In this document: positions 9,590 through 20,843 of the stretch, piece by piece
How the letters are laid out: the number at the start of each line of letters is the position of its first letter
Numbering within the stretch: the stretch's first letter is position 1
From: Spinacia oleracea
Taxonomy: Eukaryota > Streptophyta > Magnoliopsida > Caryophyllales > Amaranthaceae
Direction of reading: 5' to 3'
Assembly (NCBI RefSeq): GCF_020520425.1
Contig: NC_079491.1
Coordinates: 2,046,001 to 2,110,000 of the forward strand
DNA: 64,000 bases
The notes under the pieces: generated by a model
Database searches by the model: none
Seen by the model: only the letters and a program-made list of their open reading frames with translations
Told to the model about the DNA's origin: nothing
Translations under genes and position numbers: made by a program

Positions 9590-11395
9590 CAAACCAAATA
9601 TTTGAGTTCTGCAATATATCATAATAATATGAACTTCTTAACATGGGGAACAGTCATTAACAAGAATAGATTGATGATCACAGAATTAGGTTAGCATTTA
9701 GCACCATATTCATAGAATAAAGAAAGTTAGACGAAGTCATAAAGTACATTTCAAGCAAAAGCCTTAAAAAGCATTCAAAAATCATGACAATTGTTCTTGT
9801 CAAGTGTCATGTTTTGAAAAATAATGCCTCTTTTTTTCCAGATGGTCTTTGAGGAAAATCATGCTTACTTGGTTGATTAGGTTTTCTTGGAATATATTAT
9901 ATCCACACTAAATCCATGTCATCTAGATCATAAGGTGGAGGTTAATCATTTTCCCCCTTTTCACGGGGTTTTACGGAAGATTCAAAACATCGAATTCACT
10001 TTTAAGTATGAGCTAGCCCGAACTTCAATTCACCTTCGTCAGCTTGATGGGTATTGATGACAAGTTCAACAAACATTATTGTTGAAATAATATCCCAATA
10101 ACACCATTTTGCAAGCATTTGTTTATACTCCGTGAAAACTACAACTTCCCCCCCTCAATTTTCCCCTTCATTCATTACTGCATGACTGCATCCAATTTTT
10201 AAGAAAATTTTCTCAACTTCATCCTCCCATATCATTACATTACTTAAATAGACTGAACGACTAAGAAGCAATAACACCCGCACACTAAGTTACACACACC
10301 AACAAACCTTTTTACTACAACAGTCCACATCCAAACAACCTTAACACAGCCGCCAGCCTACACATATGATCAGAGTGGAACATTTCTGATATTCATTTAC
10401 TTCGCACACCTGCATAATTATACAAATAGTACATATAATTCCCGCATACTAAACAGGATGATCAACGTAAGTGATACTCCGGAGTAGAATATATGTAAAT
10501 TATTCTTGTATAAATTTTGTAACCAGGTTAGCACATATGATGTTGTAATTAGTCAATAACTTCTCCTAATCAAAGAATGTCTACATGGACTCTAAATCAA
10601 CCCACAATTCACCACATTAAGAGTTCATTCAACCCAATCAATAACTCAATCAAGAAGAAAAATCATGTTTTAAGAAGTAAAAGGTCAGAATCGATTGCCA
10701 ACACGAAACATATTGATCGAATTATAGTGGTATAACAACATCACTGCCAAATTGCCAATAACACCAACAACTAGAGAGTTCAATCCAATAACAAACAGAC
10801 TAACCTTTCCCTGTCAACTTTTCCTGATCTTCACTTATGTAGTATTTCCCAACTCTTAATTCTTCAGGAATTCGGATACCGATTTGGATACTAAAATATA
10901 TAAAAAAAATCTGAAATTAGAAAATTGAAAAACTGAAAAACTGAAGGTAATGATGATCCTAGAAATATCGATAATTTAAGCTAAAGTGCAAGATTCAAAA
11001 TGCTACAGTACTCTCGAATTCAACATGTTGCATCATAAGTTCAGTCTAACAATTAGTAGTATTCAATCGAATTTCTATAATTAATCAACTAAATCAATAA
11101 CTAATCCAATCGAAATTTTATAAATTATGCAACTAAATCTGAACACTAAATTGCGGGTAATTAAGTATTAATCAAAGAGTTAAGCATAAATAAAGGAGTG
11201 TCGTATCATTTACCTAGACGCTCGAGTTCTGTCTGAGCAACAAAAGGTTGATGAATGCGGGACGAATAGAGGAAGGTGATGAGTCCAATGTTGGTATTAT
11301 TGACTGGGTTTGTTGATTTGAAGAGTCAATTTGAGATGAGGGAGATCAAATGGGAGGTTGAATCGAAGGTGGTGAATGACGAGAGAGAAAATACT
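9590..11395 (-). other. 5' untranslated exons and introns of the cis-prenyltransferase gene
   Basis: Inferred leader: a first exon at about 11219-11395 with donor CGTCTAG|GTAAATG, a possible small exon at about 10805-10891 (acceptor TATTTTAG, donor GGAAAG|GTTAG), then the coding exon from 9608. The introns hold no recognisable gene. Transcript evidence would be needed to confirm. Confidence 0.4.
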
Positions 11396-11399
11396 GTTA

Positions 11400-12384
11400 A
11401 TGGGTTTGAGATGGGAAGTGGTTAAAATTCGGGTCGGGTCGGGCTTTAATCCAAAAATTATGCCCAAATCCAAATTGGTGCGGTTCCAACCGAAGTTTTT
11501 GGGTCGGACTCGAATTTTGGTTTAAAAATGCATATTTTAGGGAATTCAAATCCGCCCTTTTTCGGGTCGGATTATAGTTAATCAGGTCAAGTTTGAGAAA
11601 AGAGATGTGGCAAACATGATGTTGTTGCTTCGTAGAGGCTGGAGCTCGCATCGGGGATACCCATATGGACACACCACTCACTACCCGTTTAAGTCATATT
11701 CATAAATTCCCGTCCTAACTGTGGCGGGTGCGATGCGAAACCAACAAAATTATACTCATATATCATTTCTATTTATTACGGAATATTCCGTATTATTCTT
11801 TTTAAGTTGAAGAATAGTCTCTTTTGAAGATTGATGCATAATTCATTTCATTGTGTTACAAAGATAATCAAAACATATCAAAAGTTGCCCCGGTCAGTAA
11901 ATTTACTGTACACATTATGCGCGCAAGACCTTTTATTTTTTGTTTGTATTTTTTTCTTTAGAAAATGAATAAAAAGTTTGAAACTTCAGATTGCAACGTA
12001 CTTTGCAAGGGATTGAGCTCCTTAACCTTTTGCAAACAATGTAGTCATTGATTGCAATTCGAACCTAAAATAAAACAACTGTTATCACCACCTCAACCAA
12101 AAGCTTAAGCTGATGGTTGAAACCACAAGATTAGTTTTATACTCTATCACTCATTACCTCAACCCAAGGAATACAATCTAGTCCATCAAACAAAAAAACC
12201 TTTCACAAATCACGACTATTAAGATTGTTCTTCCTACAACGTATAAGAACACTTTGCAGCTAATTTGTTAGCCGATAATATGACAGAATGGAAATCAATC
12301 TAAGTGTTATTTGACGAGTGAAACAATTAACATGATAATTAATATTCATGGATTTCAAGTGCTTAATTAACATACAAAGCTAGA
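11400..12384. other. Intergenic region between two minus-strand genes
   Basis: 11420-11600 has GC-rich GGGTCGGGTCGGGC repeats of the palindromic family. Near 11885-11930, TTTACTGTACACATTATGCGCGCAAGACC is the end of a repeat seen more fully at 15160 and 30540. No gene was found. Confidence 0.4.
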
Positions 12385-15300
12385 TTACATAACATCCTCC
12401 ATTTTTCCAACATAAGTTGATCTAAACATTTGAATGAAGTGTTCAAACCGTACACCCTTATAAAGTTGTGGATTGTTTGCATTAACAAGAGCTTTAGCTG
12501 GTTCTACAATGCTGTCTCGTGTTGGCTCGATGAATAATGCTGCTGAAAATCGAGCTTCGTTTTTACTTGTTACTACTCGATGCTCAACGCTACGCAACTT
12601 TCCGTTGCTAATAATCTGCCACCAAATTGCAAAAAAGGATCACAAACTTTGAAACTTCTGTGCTCGATAGGTCACAGTTTTTAATTGAACACTAAAGTGT
12701 AAAAGATTATTGTGAACTTTGGAGCATAACTCAGTTGTTCTTGTGGGGTCGGTAAATTACTATTAGGAAGCGGAATTAAGTTACGTGCCTAGAATAACAT
12801 ATTCGGTTTGCCCCTACATAGACCCGATCAAAAGGTGGGCTGGAATGGGTTCGGGTCGAGCCAGGGCGTAAAAACCATCACATCATGCTGGGCCATGATT
12901 CGGGCCGATATTTTGTGCCCAAACAAGCTATTCGGGCCTAAAATATTAAGCTTTGCTGGCCATTTTCGAGTCGGAACAAATTTATAACTAAAAGTGTGGG
13001 TTTACGTTGCCCAAAACCTGTCAAACCAGGCCCGAAAATCAGGCCTAGAATTTCTGTCCAAACCCGCATACTTTTGGGCCTGGAAACGGGCGAGGCTCAT
13101 GTTGATTATGTCTATCCCTTCATGTCTCTAACAGTTCTTAATTGAACACTAATATCCTAAGAAATCATTATGAACTTTGGAACATAACCCTGATGTTGGC
13201 TTAGGAGTCCAACCAACAACCCACCCTGGCCCCATCGCCCAATATATGCATCGAACATTTTTAGGTGGTAATGAAACATATGTACATTGATTTACATAAT
13301 TAGGATTATAGAGTGAACATTAGGAGTAGAACGTCAGATAATTGTTACTTCATACTACACCTGATCATCATGAGTCCGACCTGACCCAACAATGCTAATT
13401 TTGGGTAGTTTTAGGCCCATTTCTAGCCCGAACGGATATAAAAAATTTCAGCCGGAAAATGACCCCAAAGGCCACTACTTTTAGCCTGATACAACGGGTT
13501 TGGGCGCACAAACATTAGCCCGTTGTTTGCCCGGGCCCACATTTTGATCATGTCTACTTTATTCTACGAATAATGACACACATTTAAAATGGACATTTAG
13601 AATATACGAAGTACCTGTAATTGGGTTCCAATATTTATAACAAAGGCATGAGGAATAGCTTCAACACCAATCCACTTGCCATCCTTCAACACTTGAAGGC
13701 CCGGAACATTACCTTGTAGAAGTAAAGTAATAAGGCCAGGATCACTGTGTTTTCTAGTCCCCATTGTTAAACTTGGATCAGGGCATGGTGGGTAATGGTG
13801 AACCGCCATTACTTGTTGCTCACTCAATTTGTTTGCAAAGTATCCCGGTTCGAGCCCTAGTCCTTCGCATATGAGCTCCAGTATTCCCGACCCTAGCTTC
13901 CCTACTTCGCGTACATACTCTCCCACGACCTTCCTGATATATATTTTCAAAATATTAGACATACATCAAAGCATAACGTACTACTAAATGTAGAACGCAC
14001 TTGAGACTAAAGATGGTTGTGGGTCACGCCGGGCCGATGCCTGATCCGACACGAAAAAGTCCGGCGCAACATGAGCACGACCCGGGACAGGCACGAAGTA
14101 GTGAGTCGTGGGTCGGGCATGAGTTGCCTTTTTTTGGAAAAAGCACGACAAGTCACGGCACGACAAAGGACGCTAGATTTAGTAAATTAAGCTTAGATAC
14201 CATGGTCAGTAGGCCTGGGCCAGTTAAAGGCACGACAAGGGGCGAGCATGAATTAGTGGGTCGTGGGTCGGGCCTGGACTGCATTTTTTGGAAAACGCAC
14301 GATAAGGCACGACACGACAAGACAAAACAAGCTAAATTTAATAAATTAGGCTTAGACACGATGTTCAGTGGACCTGGCCCCAGTTAAAGGCACGACCCGG
14401 GACGAGCACGAAGTAGTGGGTCGTGGGTCGAGCCTGAGCTGCATTTTTTTGGAAAAAGCACGACAAGGCATATATGGTACGACAAAAAACTAGGATTAGA
14501 CACGATGGTTAGTGGGCCTGAGCCCAGTTTTGCAAGGTTCGGCCCGACCCGACACGATGCAGAGTAGGCTCTGCGTAGGCCAAACCCGTTCAATCCACAA
14601 TCCATGGGCTTGGTCCAAAGCCTGACCCAACTCACAACCATCTTTACCTAAAATCTATCATACACAAGCGCTCTATCTTAACCACTAGACCAGAACCTCG
14701 TCGAAATATTACTCATAAGGGAAAAATTACCTGCATCTAGTAGGTTTTTCCGGCCAAGATTGGATGCATTCTTCTAAAGGAGTACACAAGAGTCTTAAAG
14801 AATCGCGCCAATTGTGAATTTCTTCTTTATCAAAATCAACATTGCTTGTATAAACTATGGCTTTTTTACTAAGATCCAATGAGTATAATTTCGATTTTTC
14901 CTCCAAAGGAAGCTCAAAGAATTCTTTAAATGTATCTCTCGCATCATCAACCACTGTTTTTGGCACCCCATGATTAATCACCTGCATTTCATATGCAAAC
15001 AAAGTTACTAACCTAAAACAGATAAAGATTAAACACCGATAAAAGCTATAAAAATCGCAAAAAGTAGTTTTTATTTTGTTTTATTTTATTGTCAGTTTTT
15101 CGAAATCAACCTGAGTACTACGGATACTCCTTATTTTGGTTCTCGATTCAATCTACAAAAGGTCTTGCACACACAAGGTTTACACCAAGATAACTTTTAC
15201 CTAATGTTTTTTATGTAACTTTTAATATGTTTTGATTAACTTTTATATTATAAGAAAATATTGAGAGATCAACATTATAAATGATTAATTTTATACATTG

Positions 15301-16301
15301 TTAGCGATTTCGTAAAATAATTTTTATTAAAATGAATTTTTTTATCACTATAACTTTTAAACATTTTGAGTTAACTTTTTCTAGGATGTACAATATTTAT
15401 ATTTATTGTACACCACTCGTAAATAAGAATTTGTGTTCAAGGCTCTGTTTTGTTCGATTTACTTAAACTTATTTCAGAAAAAATAAGTCAAGTTTAATTA
15501 AGTACAGTTAAGTTTAGATAAGTTCGGTTAAATTCAAATAAGTTCAATTAAGTTCAAATAATATAAGTTTTTTACGCATTTTTACACCCCGAATAAGTTT
15601 ATTTGGACAAAATAAGTATTTTTTGATAATATAAGTTCAAATAATACAAAATGCAGACAAAATAAGTCGAACATAAGGAAGCATAAATCATTTGCATTTT
15701 TTTTTAAAAAAAAAAGGAAACTGACAAGTAATTGCGAACGAGCAAGAAATTCAAATTCACCATTTGGTGTTAGGCCAAATGGTTAATTTGTTTTTTAGCT
15801 TTTTCTTTTTTGTAACTTTATCTTATGTTACCAACATAGAGTTGGCTCAAGTGGTAAGCAGTTTGATGCCGCTTAAGGGAGGTCTCGGGTTCGAGCCTCG
15901 CCGTATGCAGAAACTCTTGTTGGGAGACTCACCCACCACAAACAAGGTGTGCAACCCGGGTCGGATCCGGATGTAGTCGGAGCTAAGCTCCGGTGAACCG
16001 GGTGTGCTATGCGTAAAAAAAACTTTATCCTATGTCAAAAAAAAAAAAAAAAAAAAACAAGAAATTCAAATACTAGTACGAAAGTATTACAAACCTGAAA
16101 GAATCCGAGCTCTTGGCTAGCCTGTATGATCTTTTGAATAGTTTCTTTACGGTTTAGCCCTTTAGCTTCGCCGAGATCGATGACCGGAACAGTCTTAGAT
16201 GTCGGAACAACATGGTTTCCGGGCCTTGTTTCCGGTGGAAATACGTAACTTTCCGGCAACGTTTTACCGTCTGACCAACTAGAAACAAGATTTTCCGCCA
16301 T
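12385..16301 (-). CDS. 2-oxoglutarate/Fe(II)-dependent dioxygenase, H6H-like, copy A
   Basis: Four exons: 16095-16301, 14731-14981, 13615-13933 and 12385-12615, all with GT/AG introns, joining to 335 residues, the normal length for plant DOXC-type dioxygenases. An N-terminal DIOX_N region (IPVIDL-like VPVIDLGEAKG, then ELGFFQ-VINHG across intron 1) precedes the 2OG-FeII_Oxy fold. The iron ligands are H215-x-D217 (KHSDPG) and H271 (EHRVVT), and the 2-oxoglutarate motif is R281-F-S283. The text SWPEKP and the PAKALVN stretch near the C terminus resemble hyoscyamine 6-dioxygenase-like proteins. Such enzymes hydroxylate or otherwise oxidise specialised metabolites in the cytosol; the substrate is unknown. 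Intron 2 carries GC-rich tandem repeats and intron 3 two hAT-type elements. It is a tandem duplicate of the gene at 22623-25498. Confidence 0.9.
12819..13114. mobile_element. GC-rich hAT-type palindromic element in intron 3
   Basis: It begins TAGACCCGATCAAAAGG and ends GTTGATTATGTCTA with GGTTCGGGTCG-type text inside. The flanks CCCCTACA and TCCCTTCA match at 6 of 8 bases, consistent with an aged 8-bp duplication. Confidence 0.5.
13356..13556. mobile_element. Second GC-rich hAT-type palindromic element in intron 3
   Basis: It begins TACACCTGATCATCATG and ends ATTTTGATCATGTCTA. The flanks CTTCATAC and CTTTATTC match at 6 of 8 bases. Same family as the element at 18656. Confidence 0.45.
14020..14640. 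repeat. GC-rich degenerate tandem repeat in intron 2
   Basis: GTCGTGGGTCGGGC-type text followed by a TTTTTTGGAAAA core and GGCACGAC recurs at about 14105, 14259 and 14419, spaced about 155-160 bp. It is an expanded member of the GGGTCGGG palindromic family and creates open frames on both strands that are not genes. Confidence 0.6.
15160..15430. repeat. Dispersed repeat AAAGGTCTTGCACACACAAGG ... TGTACAATATTT
   Basis: The same order of motifs (AGGTCTTGCGCGCATAAGG, TGATTAACTTTTATA, GATGTACAATATTTATTGTACAC) recurs at about 30542-30855. Probably a MITE family; exact ends not set. Confidence 0.5.
15441..15690. repeat. MITE-like family rich in AATAAGTTCAGATAAG
   Basis: It starts GGCTCTGTTTTGTTCGA and ends GTCGAACATAAGG, with internal AATAAGTTCAAATAA copies. 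Relatives occur at about 26430-26925, 28978-29060, 39920-40110 and 58633-58825. Confidence 0.5.
15829..16020 (+). mobile_element. tRNA-derived SINE (192 bp)
   Basis: A box TGGCTCAAGTGGTAAGC and B box GGGTTCGAGCC lie near the 5' end. The 3' part reads GCTCCGGTGAACCGGGTGTG and ends in A7. Flanking duplications AACTTTATCTTATGT (15814-15828) and AACTTTATCCTATGT (16021-16035) differ at one base. The element sits in intron 1 of dioxygenase copy A, in antisense orientation to the gene. The same 3' end occurs at 41689-41767. Confidence 0.85.
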
Positions 16302-16454
16302 TGTGTTAACTTCTCTGGATCTGAGAAAAATGAGGTTGTAATTGTAATGTGTTCTAGAAAGTTAAACCACCTAGTCACCTATAATATAGAAGTACACTAC
16401 GATAACTACATGTTACCTTAAAGTCTTAAACAAATTACTTAGTAAATAAAATAA

Positions 16455-18233
16455 CGGATTTTTCATGAAATACCCCCGAATTTTGGCGTAATTCACCAAA
16501 TGCCCCTCGACTTTCAGTAATTCACCAAATGCCCCTCACAAATGACTTAATACCCAAAATACCCTTACTAATGATGCGCCGTTAGTCCTCCGTTAACCTA
16601 ATTTTCAAATTCACCAAATACCCCTATTTTAATACTTATTTCACCAAATACTCTTATTCAGAAACTTAATTCACCAAATACCAATAACTTAAAATTACTC
16701 ATTTTGATGCTCAACGGCTAGTTTTTGTGTTTGAAAATTAGCCGTTGCTTATTGTTTGCTTATAAATACTCTTTTTCTGACTGTTTATTGTAGTTTTCCT
16801 ATTATTTTGTTAATTTCATATCATTTTTGTCATGAGTTTTCTTTCAAAATCATCATCCACACCCAATGAGTCCACATATGTAAGAGTCCCAAATAAATTT
16901 TGTTATCATGGGAGAAACTTTGACATCCGAATATCTGATACAACACTCAATCTGAAGCTCCGGTACAACACTAAAACAGAAAACACTCCTAAAAACACCT
17001 CAAAACGTCGCAACTATTCAAGAAAATAGCTACTTCTTTTGTACCTTATTCTTTATGTGACCAATTAATTATATTTACCACGCAATCGGAAGGTATTCCT
17101 TTTTCAATATGGGAAATATCTTTAACATATGCAAACAGATTAAAAATAAAGCTCTTATTAATTTTATTCTAACGCATATGTTCCAGCTACCTTGGCTTCT
17201 ATTGCTTCCATGCCACATATTTAACGTTAACTCCCTTTTGTCTCCTGTCTCTACTGCCTCTAAACATCTTTCTTCAATCTCCTAACTTTCTCTCAACCTT
17301 ACAGTCGAGGCATAAAGGTTTTCCCACTTTTCTTTTGAGCTAGGTCCTATTGACATGGTCAGATTTATGGACAAATGTCTATTTTTGGATTTGAGGGAAC
17401 AAGAAAAAAAATGAAACTAAGGTATGTTCCAAAGCTCATGAACCAGTGAAAAAACATGAATCTTGGCACAAAGATTTGCCTCCAAACTCAAGATTTTCAC
17501 ATCATGAATCCAAGTTGAAATCGAGGTTGTGATAAAAATGTATGTGTTATTGAACTTGATTTCTTAGTTTCTTTACCATTCGGACAATAAGAAAATTAAG
17601 GTGTTAGCTTTAGATTGAATTACTTCAGCTTCACTTACATAAGATCCCTTTGAAAATGGGGTTTTTGGCCTTTTGCTCAGCTAAAGTGCATTGTCTTTAC
17701 TGGATGAGGCCTGAACTTATTGGATCATAATTGAAACTTACTGAGTGTTGTATCGGAGCCTCGGGTGGAAATTTCCTCCCATAATATTAGAAATTGTTTG
17801 GGACTCTTACATATGTGGATTCATGGGTGTGGATGATGATTTTGAAAGAAAACTCATGACAAAAATGATATGAAATTAACAAAACAATAGAAAAACTACA
17901 ATAAATAGTCAGAAAAGGGGTTTTTATAAGCAAACAATAAGCAACGGCTAATTTTCAAACATAAAACTAGCCGCTGAGCATCAAAATGGGTAATTTTAAG
18001 TTATGTGTATTTGGTGAATTAAGTTTCAGAATAGGGGTATTATATGAAATAAGTAATAAAATAGGGGTATTTGGTGAATTTAAAAATTAGGCTAACGGAG
18101 GACTAACGGCGCGTCATTAGTAAGGGTATTTTGGGTATTAAGTCATTTGTGAGGGGCATTTGGTGAATTTCTGAAAGTCGAGGGGCATTTGGTGAATTAC
18201 GCCATAATTCGGGGGTATTTCATGAAAAATCCG
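16455..18233. mobile_element. Mutator-type fold-back element, copy 1 (1779 bp)
   Basis: The ends are CGGATTTTTCATGAAATACC and its inverse GTATTTCATGAAAAATCCG. Inverted similarity continues for roughly 400 bp from each end: the text at 16830-16880 recurs inverted at about 17796-17860. Exact 9-bp duplications ATAAAATAA flank it (16446-16454 and 18234-18242), the Mutator signature. It contains a small frame at 16832-17029 (65 residues) but no transposase. A second copy with its own different 9-bp duplication is at 50020-51801. Confidence 0.92.
16832..17029 (+). other. Small ORF carried by the Mutator-type element, GRF-finger-like remnant
   Basis: 65 residues starting MSFLSKSSSTPNE. The central FCYHGRNFDIRISDTTLN has the look of a plant GRF-type zinc finger start (Cys, then HGR, then a TTLN stretch), but the later Cys and aromatic positions are lost or frameshifted. 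The copy at 50397-50594 keeps the frame with only two amino-acid changes by eye. It may be a fragment of a host gene captured by the element. Expression and function are unknown. The family reading is inference. Confidence 0.35.
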
Positions 18234-18655
18234 ATAAAATAAAGTAACAACTCACTAGTACGGAGTACGAGGGGCGGAGAGGTCCATCTCATAAATTTAT
18301 TTAGCAAATACATCTCACCCCACAAAAGGACGAAATAGGGTAAAGACATTAAAACAAATGTCATGTTTAAAGAACGGATGCCATTTTACAAAAACAGATG
18401 TCATTTTTCAAAAAATTGTTTTTGTCCTTTAGTGTTTGTCTTTAGCCTATTCTGTCGTTTTATTGGCCGATATATTTTTGTAAAAACATATTTAACATGA
18501 GAATATACTTCCTCGTATATTATAGGTTTCATGTTCGTCGACCCCCCACTCCCCATTTGTAGTTATTTCAAGACTCAAGAGTGTGGATTCATGATTTAAA
18601 TCTTGATATATCAATAATACGGGTACGTTTACTAAACCATGAAATTAGATCCGGT

Positions 18656-18913
18656 CAAAAAGCGGGTCGGGTCGATACGTAAAAAAGCAGCCTGCATGGT
18701 GGGGAGGGCTAAGATTCGACCCGTTTTTTTGTGCTTAAACCCGCTATTTAGGGCCTAAATTGTCGGGCTTTTTGGGCCATTTCGGGCCGGGTCTTATTTA
18801 TAACTAAAATTACGTTACCCAAAACCCGCTGAACTTTTTAAAATTTGGGCCAAAAAAATTTGCCTAAACCTGCCAAATTTCGAGTCGGGTCGGGCTTATA
18901 TTGATCAGGTCTA
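18656..18913. mobile_element. GC-rich hAT-type element (258 bp)
   Basis: It begins TAGATCCGGTCAAAAAGCGG and ends ATTGATCAGGTCTA, with GGGTCGGGTCG inside. The flanks CATGAAAT (18648-18655) and CCTGAAAT (18914-18921) match at 7 of 8 bases. Confidence 0.65.
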
Positions 18914-19257
18914 CCTGAAATGTCCTATGCCACAAAATCACTTTAAAAACTCTAACCAAAAAATTCTTATTAATACTCTGTACATAGGAGCACATCAAAG
19001 GTGCATTATCTCACATGTTCCTATCACGTGGACATGGTATCAGAACACTAGTATAATTACGAGTGTACCCTCAGTATCCTCTATTTATATGGTATGTGTG
19101 ACGTACGGGAAATCTCGAAGGCTTGGTGAATCAATCAAGTAACATTCCTAACACTTTGTTTGGTTAGTAGCATGTGGAGGGAAAGGGAAAAGAGGGAAGA
19201 GAAACAGAGATGAGGTGAGGGAAATATTGAGCTTTCATTTTTCTTTCAAATCTTCCC

Positions 19258-19364
19258 CCTTTTTTTTTTTTTTGCGAATGAGCTACAACGACGGAAATGA
19301 GAATCGATGCCAAGATCACCTGAAATCGGGATGAAGCTATAACCAACTGAGTTATCCCTCACTC
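19258..19364 (-). mobile_element. Short tRNA-derived SINE, minus orientation (107 bp)
   Basis: Read on the minus strand: A box TAACTCAGTTGGTTATAGC, B box GCATCGATTCTC, then an A-tail (plus-strand T-tract at about 19259-19273). Exact 12-bp duplications TCAAATCTTCCC lie at 19246-19257 and 19365-19376. Same family as the copy at 4182-4275. Confidence 0.8.
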
Positions 19365-19959
19365 TCAAATCTTCCCGATAATGTACGAATTATTCAATTT
19401 GTTAAAAGGGGAAAATATCCCCTTTCCCCGCAAATCTCCCTATCCAAACATGGTGTAAATCAGCTTAAATATCATACAATGAAAATACTAGCATCTCACC
19501 AATGCTAAAGATTGCTAATTAAATATTAAGAGGCAACCATTTTAATTATTTTCAGAATATAAACATTAAATCTATATTAAATAATAATAATAACAATAAT
19601 AATAATAATAATAATAGTAATAATAAGATAAATTCAAGAAAAAAAAATGTCACCTGATTGGAGGTCCAGATGAACAAAGGATAGATCGAGCTCTAGAAAA
19701 AAGAAAAGGGTTTGGTGATGAATTATTACTTTTGAGATGTTGGCATCATTATTGATTCAACGTACTAATATAATAAAAAGGGTGTACGTGTAATTCCAAA
19801 TTTTATATTGGTGCACACATGTGAGTCATGTGACACATCGACATATATTAGCTGTTCATAGGTTGGTAATTTAATATGGCCAAAGTTTATTTGTATAAAG
19901 TGGATTCGTGGACATCCCACTTTGTAAACATAGGTACGTGTCATATGAATCAATAATAA

Positions 19960-20195
19960 ACTTTTTAAGAACTTTTATATAAAGCGGTTTTACATAAAAG
20001 ATCGCATTGGTGTCATATAAGTTAAGCACTGAAATCAATTAGTTAAATACTGGAATCACTTAGTTAAGCACTATAATTAATTAATTAAGCGATTGAAACA
20101 AGTAGTTAAGCAATAAAAACAATTAGTTAAGCAATAGAAACAATTAGTTAAGCAACAAAGCGGCCTTTTCGGTAAATCGGTCTTACACAAAAGTT
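19960..20195. repeat. MITE with internal TTAGTTAAGCAAT repeats
   Basis: AAAGCGGTTTTACATAAAAG at the left and TCGGTCTTACACAAAAGTTG at the right are inverted relatives. Between them AATTAGTTAAGCA repeats six or more times. A related copy in the opposite direction lies at about 23527-23717 in an intron of dioxygenase copy B. Confidence 0.55.
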
Positions 20196-20297
20196 GTTAC
20201 ACCTCGCCCATTCTGGACACCTTCAAACTCAATTTTGACAGCTTCTGCAAATCCTAGTTTCATCGACGTGTTTTATCATCCGACGATCGACTACAAA

Positions 20298-20835
20298 CAG
20301 TGGCGGAGCTAGGTAGGTGCAGGTGGACCCCCCAAAAAAACTGGAAAAAACTTATAGTTGAGATCTAAGAGACCTGGTATTATGAAGAATCGATCTATTA
20401 GGTTATAAATAAAAACACCCCCCACACGTAAGAGATCAGTATACTATATAGATAATCTTAAGAGAACAATCTTTAGAAAGAACCGTTCTCTTAGAATTTT
20501 GAATAACTATAGGGCATTATCTTAAGAGAGCAGTCTATAGATACAACTGATCTCTTAGAGTTTTGAATTTAAATACCCGCCCTCTTAAATTAAGTTATTC
20601 TTTTCCGTTTTCACCACATATATGAAAACTAGAGAATAAATGTAATAATTTTGTATGATTGTAATATGCATATTGATTAATTACGATTGTAATATGAATA
20701 TTGATTAATTTAAGGACGATAGATTATTTTTTTAGTAATATAGTGTGTTGTGGAGGATCACCCGACACAATACTCTAAAAATCCTGGGAACGTAACTGCC
20801 GACACCCCAAAAAAAAATCTTTGGCTCCGCCACTA
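20298..20835. mobile_element. hAT-type MITE (538 bp)
   Basis: The termini are CAGTGGCGGAGCTAG and TTGGCTCCGCCACTA. Exact 8-bp duplications ACTACAAA lie at 20290-20297 and 20836-20843. There is no coding capacity. Related termini bound the larger hAT element at 32703-36940. Confidence 0.85.
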
Positions 20836-20843
20836 ACTACAAA

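Noticed and set aside
14001-14641. Open frames of up to 128 residues on both strands
   Set aside because: They arise from the GC-rich tandem repeat in intron 2 of dioxygenase copy A; repeated GRHEL/HDK-type text betrays it.
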